Shown here: piece after piece, positions 1-12,600 of the stretch | Numbering within the stretch: position 1 is the first letter of the stretch | Layout: each line of letters begins with the position of its first letter | From: Mansonella perstans | Taxonomy: Eukaryota > Nematoda > Chromadorea > Rhabditida > Onchocercidae | DNA: 64,000 bases | NCBI GenBank assembly: GCA_037074765.1 | Contig: JBAMDO010000067.1 | Span: 124,001 to 188,000 of the forward strand | Direction of reading: 5' to 3' | Made by a program: the position numbers and the translations under genes | Notes under the pieces: generated by a model | The model's input: the letters and a program-made list of their open reading frames with translations, nothing else | The model's database searches: none | What the model was told of the DNA's origin: nothing

Positions 1-3000
1 AAAGTTCTACTCATTTTGCTACATTTGTTGATACAGGTAAAAATTACTGAAAAATAATCAAATACAAAAGTTCCTGCTTTTATCATAATTCAAAAGAACA
101 AAATTGTAAATACGATCTGAAGCAAGCATCAATTACACAATCTATCATTTAATAGGAAACAAATGATTATTAAAAGTGAAATATGTGAGGTCTGCACAAT
201 TAGTGCAATTTTTTTGTTAATTGCATTAATTTCATTTTCAAAATACAAATCTATCAATCAACAATTGTAAAAGGCTTCATCACTGCAACAATTTTGCTCG
301 CAATTAATTAACATATATTTTGCAACAAACAACCGCAGCCGTGATTTATTTTTAATTAATCAATTAACTGAAGGGATAGCTATCGTTCATCACTGCTATT
401 GCACTGTGTCTGTCTGTGTATCTGTATTTGTGTATGTTTGTATGTGTGTGTATGTGTGGGTGTACATGTGTGTGTATATGTGTGTGTTTGTTTGTTTGTT
501 TGTGTTGTGTGTGTGATAAGAGCTGAATGGAAAATGAACCGTTGAAAAAATCTGAAGATATTTTCTTCGCATATTAAAATTTCTGTTTAGAATTTTTTCT
601 TACTGAAGGAGAGAGAAGATTCATTACTGATAGTATGCGAAATACTGGATTTGCATGTAGAGAGAGAGGGAGAGGGAGAGGGAGAGAGAGAGAGGGAGAG
701 ATTTGCTATCTGCTTATCTTTTTTTCTGTTTTTTCCATCAATCATTTTGGTTTTTTTTTCTTTTTTAAAAAAAATAGAGAAATGGGAAATTTATCAAAGG
801 AAACAAAATTTGGGAAAGAAAATTGCATTTCTATGCCTTAAATTTCCTTCAATCATTGAATTGAAAGAAGAAAAAATGAAATTTTTCAGTCTTTTTCTTT
901 TATAAAACATTTCCATTCATATAAATACTGAATTAAAGAAAGTTTGTTGAGAAAGTCTCTTCTATTTCCGCTCTCTTCCACTTTTGATTCCATAATAAAT
1001 TTGCAGTGGAAAAAAAAATAAAAGTAAATTTGTTTTAAGGAAACTTATAAGTAAACAAAGTTTAAAAAGAGCAAAGTAATTAGACGATTAATGAATTAAT
1101 TAATGAAATACTTGAGATGCAATGAAATGCAATGCCATTTATTCTTCTCATATCCAAAATATTCAATGTTGGTTGATGTCAGCTTTTGCTGATAAACATT
1201 TGTGTTTAAATTTGAATAAGCAACCAATGCACATACAATAAGACCTAAGCGACATATTGCACAAAAGACAAGATTTTTGAAAATTAAACTTGAAAATTAA
1301 CTTCACTACAACAATTCCAAAAATGAATAAAGTATAGATTGCACTGCCAAATTAATTTAAATAACAACCATCTTTTCTTAATGATTCAATTGCTTTTATC
1401 CTTCCTAAAAGTTCAATCATCAGTTTTCAGATACTTTTTCTCAAAGTTATAATAACTAAATATTTTTTTAACAAGAAAAGTTCAAATTTCAAGCAAGAGA
1501 TAAATTAAATTTTAAGCAGAATTACTGCATCAATGATGATTCAAACTTGGCAAGAATAGTTCATCAAGGTTGGGCCAAATGGTCTGAATGGGGGCCATGT
1601 TCTAATTTGGTTTGTTTAACAACTCTTTTGATTTCTATTGGAAACAAATTAGCTACTAATTGTTAAGTAGTAATTTATTTTTCTCTGCTGAAATTACACT
1701 TCTTTGTAGAATGAACAAAAATCATTCATGACATACTTTAAGCGATCAAATTAAAGAAACTAGATTTGTTGGATTTTTAAAAAGTCTTCAGTGTGGTGAC
1801 GGAATATCAAGCCAACTGAGGCGTTGCTTGGATTTACGATGTGTCGGGCCAAGCCACCGTGAACGTGTTTGCAATATTCAAGTTTGTTAATTTGTTCCAT
1901 TTTTTTGTTTGCAAAAATATATACGTTCAAAATGATTAATTTTAATTTTCGTAAATTTCACTTCATTAGTTTCAGCTTATCATTGTTGAAAAGTGAAATG
2001 ACATAACTCGGTGTTTTGATAAAAATTTCTATTTTATGATCCATTCGATATCTCAGTTGATAAAACCAATCGGCATAATTTAGTATTTCATCCAGTGAAA
2101 CTTCATCACAATGAATTCAAATGAAATTGAAGGTTATAAATCAGAAAAATCCATATTCAGCAATGTAGCAATACTTCAATTAGTACGAAAGAAACTCGTT
2201 GCTCAGATTTGGATATTTCGTCAAGCAATAACAGTACCAAACTGATGTCGCCAAGATGGATTCCAGTTGAAGGCAGTCATCAGGTGAACAAGTATTCCTG
2301 TATTTTTTTGTTAATTTCATCCAAACACGGAATATTTGTCGCAAGGAGAAAGCGAAAGATGCACTGCTAATTAATGTTCTGTCTTTCACATCATATTTCT
2401 AAATTTACAAAAAAAAAAAGTGAAACTACAAGTGAAGTTTCATTTCGCGTGGTTTTAATAATTAATACTGAAACGAAACCCATTTTATTAAAGTGTATGG
2501 TAAAATGTCGTTCGTTAGAAACTGGTGAAGAAAAAGAATTAGGAGAAATGACTGATGGTACCGCATGTTTCATCGAAGGGTACAATAAATCTGTTTGTGT
2601 CAATGGCATTTGTCAGGTTTGTCACATTACCGTACCAGCTCGTATTAGATTTAATTACTATCCAATAGTTTGATACTACTTAGTATGAAATGATTTTTCT
2701 TAAGCCAATATTTTTTAAGCATGTTGGTTGCGATGATATTGTACAATCAAATGCTCGTTATGATCCTTGCGGGATATGTGGTGGTGAAGGTAAAAGTTGT
2801 ATGCGTACGATATTTCAGTGGAAGGATACGAAACAGTTTTCACCTTGTGATGCTACTTGTGGACCAAATGGTAAAATTTTATTGAATTAAAATTATTTTC
2901 ATACTTTGAAGCGACATATCTCCACGACATGTGACAGAAAAATTAATGAATAGCTTATAATGCCTTACATCTGATAAATAGCTTTTCATTTTAAATTTTA

Positions 3001-6000
3001 CTACTAAACGTTCTACAATCATTTCAATTGCAGCTTATCGAGTCTCGGTATCAATATGTCAAAATGTGCGAAATGAACGGGTGGTGCCGGAACGGCTTTG
3101 TGCTGACCAACCACGACCACGTCCAATTGTCGAAAAATGTCCACATGTCATTTGTCCATCACAGTATGTTTCCAGCTATTTTGTGAATTGTGGGACTTCA
3201 AAAAGGTGTAGAAGCTAAAAAAATCCTAAAACTTGCAAATTTTAAGAATAAATTTTTCCTCATACTAGCCGCTTCTTTCGGGTGGTTCGTCTTCTAAACT
3301 ATAAATTCTTATCTGCTCTCTCAAAAAATAACTTCCAATATTCATCTATTTCTTTATTGCTTTTTCTTTCCTTTTATTTCATTAATCTTTCCAATATTTA
3401 AAAAGTATCGTCCCTTAAACTGAAGTTATCAGAATTTTTTACCTTCCTGAAGAAAATTGAACCATTGATCCTCACTTTGTCATTAATACTTGTTACTTTT
3501 GAGGACACTTACTTAGAGGAAAGTCAATCAAAAAATCAAATGAAATTACCAATCAAAAAAAAGGATAACTCAATAATTGAATAACAATAAAATTAATTAA
3601 TCAAATATGTGGATGTAAATAGTTTTTCTCACTGTATCACTACTGGTGGAAAATTTTACGACTGCCTCAAATTGATTCATAATTCCAAGACCTAAAATGA
3701 TTTATAGCGTCATTAATGAATGACCTTGGCTTTGCGATCATGCAAATAAGGTACAATACTTTTGGTTGGTCATTCTCCTTCTTATTTTAGTTGTTGCCTC
3801 CTTCATATAACCTTTTTTAAACCTGACAACAAGCAAGCGAGATACGGAGATATATGTTGTCTTTTCGGGTCAAAAGTCCTTTCCCTTCTTAATCATCTCT
3901 ACTTGTCCAATCATTTGTTGAGAAAATCATGCAGCCAAAAGATTGCATTCATCTATTAGTATACGGTTCATTTGTTGAATCACATTCCGATATTGTTAAT
4001 TTTTAAAAGGAGTGAGAAAACCATTTATCGTAAATTACTCCTTTCGATGTGGGAAAAGCATCGCCGAAATATTAATCAGAAATTAACGTGAAAAAGAAGT
4101 ACAAGTGTAATCAACTGTGCAAAGCAAATCTTGAGCGTCACATTGTTAGGATCATGAACGAAATCCAAAAATTAAAATCCGGTAGAAGGAACGATTCATA
4201 CCGGAAAGCGGCGGGTGAAACATAAACGAAATGCTGTGCTTGAACGACGAGACTGAGAGGAAGTCCCCTTAAGAGAATTCTGTGTTTGAATGAAAATTTT
4301 CTATTCGCCAACTTTTCATTTGAAAAAAATATTTTAAACTTCAATGCATCCCTAAGGATGTATAAAGAAAATGTGGAAGTATTTTCTACTTTTACAGAAC
4401 ACTTTTAGCTTAAAATTGGACAATTAATGCGACGGATGCATTAATATTATGAGACTGACAGAATAGCTGAAATTATTGTGGCCGGAGTTCCCAGAAGCAT
4501 CATGCATAAATGACTACACACTCTTTTGTCCATCCACTAAGGATTTTTCCATACACGGTTTTGCAAAATTTAAAATAATTTTTTTCTAAAAACTATGTGT
4601 ATTGCGAACTGAAGAGATGGAAAAATACAGACTAGGATAGTTCTACGTGCTAAGTTTACGTCAACTTGAATTAAAAAAAATTTGGTTTAAGAATATGGCT
4701 GAATGGTTGACGGATCAGCTAATTAAAAGCAAGTGATTAATAACTAAATGATTAAGTTTGAATCTCAAAAGCTATTCTAGTGCTCGGAAAAATATGCAAC
4801 AACTTGTTGAAACGTGAAGTAAGACTGTCACGGTTTACTTTGTTGTTTTAAAAAATTCAAAACCATCAGTCAATTGTTCCGGAAAAAATCAAACTAATGG
4901 AAGATCAAAATAACATTAAGGAATTAAAAATTGATTTTTTCTCTTTCCTTCTTTTTTCCAGGGAAGTGAAATCATTCCTCATGGATTCTGGGCTGATTCT
5001 AACTTTCAAATAGAAGCTTTCTAGAAAAGACCAAATTTTGTGCATTTTATGTTTTGAAAATTCTTACAATGGAACTACCCAAATTCAAAACAAATTTTCT
5101 TTCAATTAAGGTTAAATTTTGCGGTCATTTAACAGCAACTCTTTTTGCTCAAAATTTTGGACTTTCGAAGTGACATTTCTGCGACCGCTGAAGTGTCACA
5201 TCGAGCGATACACTCAAACATTTACGTCTGAATAAATTTCGACATATTTTATCAGAAATATGCATTGATGAGCTTCTAAAATTTGCACTTTTTTCATGCG
5301 AAAAATTAAGCTTTATTAAATTATTTATCACTTATTATAGCCGTAAATTACATTTCCTGACTTAGTTCAATTTCTGCTTCCTTCCCAGTAGTGTCTCATC
5401 ATTAATCAAGAAAGAAAATTTAATACTTTAAATAGCATTAGCATTTCGAAACATGAAATAGCAAAGTTCAGCGCAGTTCAAATGCTAATATTTTCCAACA
5501 GTAAACTTTGACCGATTTAGTAATCGAAGAAAAGAAGCCAATTGTCCAATGGCATGACATTTGAATTAAATATTCGTTAGTTTATAACAAATGAAAATGT
5601 TCACAATCAATGTTTTGTGGATTAATTCGTTTTTTGTGTCAAGCGAAATGAAAAGTGAAAGATGTTGAAAATGGAAGGATTTCTTTTTTCCTCGAAAGAG
5701 AAGAAGAAAGTAGAGAACTTCAATTTCTTTCACTTACTCGCAATTTGTATTTTTGAAGCACTTTTTTTAAATTTTTCATCAGATGGATGTTAAAGAAAAA
5801 TGAAATTCATTCGTTTCTTCCGCTTTAACTCCTCAACGTCCGCTGGCTTTCCTTACACTTGAATTATTTCGTTGAAACAAAATTCGATTTCCATTTCTTT
5901 TTCCTTCTTTTCCACTCGCATCTTTAGCAGTAGAACTGCAATTTCCTAATTAATTATTGGTACGATGAAAAATGTCTTCTCCAATTTCAATTTATGTATT

Positions 6001-9000
6001 TTTCATTTGTCGCCTATCGCCAGAGAAAATTTTTGCGAAAATAAAATTTATAGCTGGAAAGATTTGCATTCATTTCATTCTTCGATTCCACATCTTTCAA
6101 ATGACCCATATTCATATTTCAAATGCATAAAGCCTCATTTTTTTATACCATAAAATTGAAATTTTTCTTCAAATAAATCTGGCATAAATTTGGTTCTTAA
6201 ATAATGTAAAAACTATTTGGACCGCTACTACACCAATGGTGCTACTAGTGATGCGAAGGATGATAGATTGACATGTTTTCGAAAATTTTAAATTTTACTT
6301 CATAAATTGCAAATCCTGAAAATGGTAAAATTTATCACATTGTTAATTCATTAAGGAGATTAAAAAGTACCGCTAGCAGATGACCAATTATTGCCTCTCT
6401 TTATTTTCCATTTATTCGTTAACATCAAGCTTCACGTCCCATTATTTTATCAATAAATAGACTTCTCATCACTGTCGTCATTCCTCAGTCATGTTTGCAT
6501 GATTGAACAGGAGACGCCTACTTCTGTTCCATAAAATTAAAAACAAACCATCTATACCATATTATAACATCCAACGTCTTCCATGTTACCATTATTAAAA
6601 GAATCATTATTAATGATTCGTTTTTTGCCTCATAACCATTTATTCCAAAAGCCACCAATCATTCCAGTGTATTTATTACATATTTCATATCATCTCAGAA
6701 ATATTGAATTACTGGTTTTTTGTCTTCTCTTTTCCTCTCTGTAGAATAAGAATTTAAAAAGACAAAGGAATCGAGATAGAGGTAGAGAAAGAGAAAAGAA
6801 ATTCTCTGTTATAATCTCTGCAATTATCAATGAAGCTATTAACAATTAAAACTGTTATCATCATTGCGCTCTTCAGACCATCGATTACCGTATCATATCA
6901 GTAAGTTAACTATGTCAAGTATGATAACAAATCATTTAAAGTTAATCTGCTATAAATATGTAATTGTTTTTCAGTGATGTAACTGTCTGCACCTCTTATC
7001 AAAAAATCACTACACATTCATCAATACATATATTATTATTTGTGGGACGGATTCGCTTATCAAATACACACACAAACAATTTCTTCTTTTGCTTTTGTAA
7101 ATTGCTTCAGCGATTTATTTTTACCGCTATGCGACTTTTGCGCTTCAGCAGAATTTGTTACTTTTTATCAATAAAATGGTTAATTTGGCTTATAGGTTTC
7201 ATTGATGGATTTATGACAAATAAATGCTGCTCACGTGAGCGCAACTGTCGCCATGAATATTTATCAGAATATTATCATGCATATAGTAATGTGATGTTTT
7301 CAGCTGCAGGTTATTGCAACCAGATTTTCTGCATGCATTTTTATGTCGGGGAGAGAGAGGGAGAAAAACAAGGGTATCACAATTTTCCAGATTACGGTGT
7401 GTGCCGAATGCTAGCAGTGCAGTGATTTAGTTAGGATAACTTTCATTTTCAAAAACTAATTTTCAACAAAAACAAAAAAACGAGGTAAAAAAGTATGTTG
7501 CATCGTAATCATATTAATATACACAATCTTACCCAAGTTTTGTTTCTCTTTACCGTAGTCTTGTTTAACTTTCTAATTAATCTTTCATAATGCTTTCACA
7601 CCATCATAATAGCAACTCATCTTGCTTGCGTGTAATAAAAGTGATAATTAAATTAACAGCATGATTTTTTCGCTAGCTTTATGACTTTTCCTCACTAATT
7701 TTCATTATAAAAAGAAAGTCTTAAATGCAAATTAGAATAATTGGTGCAAAAAGAAGTGAAACCACTATCGATTGTGAATCAGAGAGGTGACTTTTATGCA
7801 TTATGAGATCATGCAGCGTTTGACAGTTATGAAATAGTTTTCATATCTGAAGCCCAATTTGTAAGGGAATATTATGTGAAGTATTATCTGTGTGGAATGA
7901 TGACATTATGCAGAAACAATGGTAAAAGCTTTTTAATTCAGTAAGTTTAAGATAAAAAGTATTGGAAGAAAAACATAGGTAAACTAAGGTTAATAATACA
8001 GGTGAATTATTCCATTTCTTCCAAATTAAATGAAAGAAAGTTTCTTTGTTGGTGTGACAAGATATTTTGATTTGCTTTGGCATGCATTTAACTTTGCTTT
8101 TTATGCTTGAAATATTTCCGAAGGAAGCATATATTCAAGGCAAAACACTTAGTACATGCAATCATGGAGGAAATAAACAGTGGTAAAGGGATGTCATTAA
8201 ATTCAATTTCAAAAACAGTGAAATCTTTGAATTGAAGGAAAGAAAAGTGAGCTGAAGACACAAAGAAGAAAACTGGCCAAGAAATGAAAAAGAAGGGAAT
8301 TAAGACTATTAATTTCATATGTTCATATCTTGCGCGATCAATGTCCTTTTATACGTAATAAAACATTGAAAAAATCAATCAATAATCCATATTTAGACGT
8401 TTAATGTTTTTTATTGCATCCTTCGGTGATATAATAGATTATAGCTCATGCACGATAATGCTTGCTTTTAAATAATATCAAATGCCTTCTACAGGTAATA
8501 TGTACTAATAGAAAAAGTAGATTGAAAAGTGTTAATTTGAATTTTATTAATTCAATCAAAAATTCAATCTTCACTATGGCGCATATTACTTTTCATATTT
8601 GTTTTGTAAATAGTGATTTGCTTTTTTATTTGCTTTAATTTTCAGATTTTTAGAGGTAAAAATTTTCGGAATATTTTTATCCTTTAGATGGCTAACTGGA
8701 AAGTGGTCTGAGTGTACGGTATCATGCAATGGCGGACATCAGACAAGGCAAGTGTACTGCGTTGAAAGTTCCAATGATACAAACGACAATCTTTTGGAAA
8801 ATCGGAAAGTAGACGATCAGTATTGTTGGCAAACCCAGAGACCGGTATGATATACAAATAATCTATCAATGTTTTACGGAAAAATGCAAAAAAGTGAAAA
8901 AGTCGCCCAAACGAAGAAATTTGTTTCTCATTTTCTTTTCGCATCAGAAAATTTTAATTTCAATAACAAACCTGAATATTCGACGAAAATACTTGATTGT

Positions 9001-9611
9001 CTTATTTCATTTTCATGAGTTGATTTTCTTTTTCACAGTCGAAAAAATGATCCTTTCGGTCACTTCTTGCGACATGGTTACCAGAACTCATTTCATAATA
9101 AGGAAAAGTTTAAATTATCAGCCAAGTCACTATCTATTTCTTTAGAATTCTTTTATTTAATTTTTTAAGGCAACAAGTCGAAGATGCAAGCGGAAAAGCT
9201 GCCCGAGATGGGAAAAGGGTGATTGGACAGCGTGTTCCGTTACGTGTGATAAGGGTTATCGCACCAGACAGGTGGCAGATCTTACATAATCAAGTTAAAA
9301 GATAAAATTTACTAATTTGCAAACCAGTGAATTGAAATTAAAGCAGGTGAAGCAAAATTAATTGAAAACAAAGTATGCGATATTTGAAATGCATTACCCA
9401 ATTATCTATTAAATTGTGTAAAAAAAAAGAGATCAAACTGAACTCAACGATAAGTAATTAAATATTTAATCTAGCGAGAAGTTTATCGTGCAGGTTGAAT
9501 GTCGACAAGAAGGCGAACGAATGGATGAATACGCGTGTGATGCCAATGATCGACCAGATGATGAGCAACCTTGCTACACGGGTGTCGCTTGTCAACCCAA
9601 ATTTTACAATT
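1..9611 (+). CDS. madd-4: N-terminal exon block of the madd-4-like gene (long-isoform part)
   Basis: Exons: 1-36, 1520-1609, 1792-1881, 2161-2283, 2494-2616, 2720-2870, 3034-3163, 8688-8844, 9170-9271 and 9494-9611, all phase-compatible, giving 373 codons. Exon 1-36 is the tail of a hydrophobic signal peptide ([12 protein letters not shown]) ending at a GTAAAA donor. The first TSR begins [14 protein letters not shown] and continues [12 protein letters not shown]. An ADAMTS-like cysteine-rich part follows (CMVKCRS...DGTAC...CVNGICQ, then VGCDDIV and [11 protein letters not shown]). Three more TSRs follow, starting [25 protein letters not shown] and [13 protein letters not shown]. The acceptor of exon 2494 (TATTAAAG) is weak and was chosen on phase and cysteine spacing. 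Without splicing at the weak GTTAGT donor at 9612, the frame hits TAG at 9614-9616. A 5.5 kb intron separates 3163 from 8688. Confidence 0.8.
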
Positions 9612-12600
9612 GTTAGTCCGTTTATTTTTCTTCAAATTCCAAATGCTTTGATATCAATGAGTCGATTCATAATGTCGAAATCCCTGTTTAAAAGTTCACG
9701 TAGGCCAATTTAATTTTGCAACTTTTTATATGCCAATACGAGCTGCTTCAGCACTTTTTATTTTAATTTAATATCAAAATGACGTCGTCATATTAGTCGC
9801 ACATATCGAATTCATTCTGCATATATGCAAATTTCGGCGAAACAAATTCAATAACTCTTTAATTTAACTAAATTAATGAAAAAAGAAATGCTGGTAAAAA
9901 ACGGATTTTCAACAATATAAAGTATTTTTAAATTTAATAAAGTCGAACTCTGCTTAACTGACTTTAATAAAATGTCAAAAGATTGTTGAACATTTGATAT
10001 GAGCATTTTCATCAGCTAGTAATAAATGCATTCAACCGCCTATTATGAAATTAATGCTTTCATTTCATGGCAGTTTTATAAAGAAAACTGTGATACTTCT
10101 TGATTTTTGTCTGTCTGACCTTCCAAAATTCCTTCTCGATTGTTTTCTTTCATTGAATGCTTCACCATAAATTACAGTATGATAAAATCTGAGATGAGAT
10201 TGATTAGTTGCTTCAATCTTCTAAAGGCTTCTGATATCACAGAGTTAATTTTAATCGGATGGAATCAGAAGGTCTGTGCAGTGTAGCTGAAACAATAAAC
10301 TATCCAATAACCAACAAATTCAAAAGAACATTCCACATATTTCAAACATGCAAATGCTGAATTAAATAACATGAAAAGCTAAAAATCAATGCCTTTTATT
10401 ATTTACGCATTCTTCCCCACAAAAATTACAAAGCAATAATTACAATAAAACAACAAGATAGGCAGTGATTGGTATAACAATAATTAGCATTAGCACTAGC
10501 AGTAGCAATAACAACAACAATATTAACAATCGAATCGAACCTTTCATTTCAGCTGACAAAGGTCACAAAGATCTCTCACAAACTGAGGAATGTATCAAAG
10601 ATCTTATTTCTTTTTAAAAAAAATTGTTGAATGACTGGGAAGTATATCATTGTATATCCGATTTGTTTCCTTTGGAAGATTTACTTCAAAGTAAAATTTC
10701 ACAATATTTTGCAAAAGAAAATGAGTTTATTAGAGAGTGTCCTTCATCGGGAATATGACTAATGTGACAAGTATCACTGGAAAATAATTCAGGATTTACT
10801 TCCTTTGTCTTTTTGTTTTCATTTAAGCGATAGAAAAAAGAAATCAAATTTTGATTTAAAAAAGAAAAGAATAAGAAAGACGAATTGCTTGCACACTTTT
10901 CATAGAATTTTTTGAAAGAAATGAAACTTTCCAAAATAAATAAATTTTACGAAGCAAACTGATAAGATTTATTTGTGAACAAAAAGGCCTGGAAAAGTGT
11001 TATCACTAACCAACAAAATTAATTTATTTCTCATTTGGCTCACTTTCTCAGTTGAATTTTTCTTTTTAACTTATTCCAAGAATTCCCTATGCATGGAAGG
11101 AAACCAACAAATATTAGCTGTCGATGACTCTTTGACAGTCTTTGCATGCACGGAAGGAAACCAACAAGCCTTAGTTGCCGATAAGTCTTTGACAGACTTT
11201 GCATCTTCCGGAAGACTTATACGCTAACTAAAGCCGATTAAAGATAAGAATGATAAGATTGAAATAATTTTAGCTATCCAGTCTTTTATTTGCAAATAGT
11301 TCTCTTAAAACATGGAACAAATTCTTTTCGTTCAATAATAATTACTACTGCAATGAATGCTGAATTTCCCCTTTTCCAACCTAAGTTAAATTTTTTTGTA
11401 TAAAAGTAAATACAGTCTTTTTAGTATGGCTATGACAAATGACAAATGAACCTTTAATTAATAAAACTTCAATAAAAACAAATTTCTTTTCAATACTTCC
11501 CATTTGTGCAATAATTTTCCTTTACAAATTGCAAATATTCCTTTTCTTTTGCATTAAATGTTCAAATACAATTTGTTACTGGTTGTGCTAATTATTAAAT
11601 GATATGCTACTGATAGCAAAGAATGAAAATTCAATTTGTGATCAATTAATTAAGAGTAATTTCTATCAATTATTAATAGCAATTGGTAACAGAGATATGG
11701 TATTATTGACCAATCTTTCTCTAGCACTTTTGCTAAACATGAATTGGGATTTTTTTAAATTACTTGATTTTTCGAGCTTTAGAAATGATAAAATTCATTT
11801 TCAGCAATATCTGGTCCTTCCGATGCTTCATTCGATCGTTCCCAGTAAGTCGTTTGGCTCATTCATTTACTTTCTTAAATGTATTTAAACAATGTATTTT
11901 TCACATTTCCAAAAAAAATGTTTATTGATTAAACGTTGATGAAATTCGAAAATATAAGAGAGAGAAGAAAATTTAGAATGTTTTTGCCATTAAAAATTCA
12001 TTTCCTGGAAATAAATAAGTTTTCTTAGGAATCAATAACAAAATCTTCTCCATCTTTCCCTCTATAAATTCAGCTAGAGTTCATGCCGGGAAGTGCCAGC
12101 CAGATTTTATTGCTACAGTCTCCATTTAAGGCAATCAATATAGCTCTTTATCTCATTTATTAACATTAATTCATTCTTTTCCGGAATTGCAGAATTTGCC
12201 ATAGATCTTTTGTTCATAACTGATTATGAGTCTAACTTGTTTTGGTTGGTCACCTATCTATTCCAAATTTACACCAAACTTTTCTGACTCGTGATTCTAA
12301 GATTTACATCTTTTCCAGATCATTATCAGTAAATCTTGCATATATGCTTTTATCTGATACTTTTATAATATTCAAAAAAAACCAATATTACATATAGCAA
12401 TACTTTTAAAGCGTCCGTTCTGGACGAATGATAAATTATATTAGTAATTATTGTTTAATGAATTAAATTTATTGCAAAAATTTAGCGAAAGGAACCATAG
12501 TTCAGCTTAATTAATGAATTCTGAAAATATTAGAATGCCAAATCTTTCCTTCATGAGAGAATGCATGGAGAATGACTAATGCGACAAGAAAGACAAGAAT

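Noticed and set aside
7196..7330. Insulin-like A-chain (CC...C...C) in the nested candidate
   Set aside because: Cysteine spacing CC-x5-C and the long gap to the next cysteine do not match insulin-like peptides.
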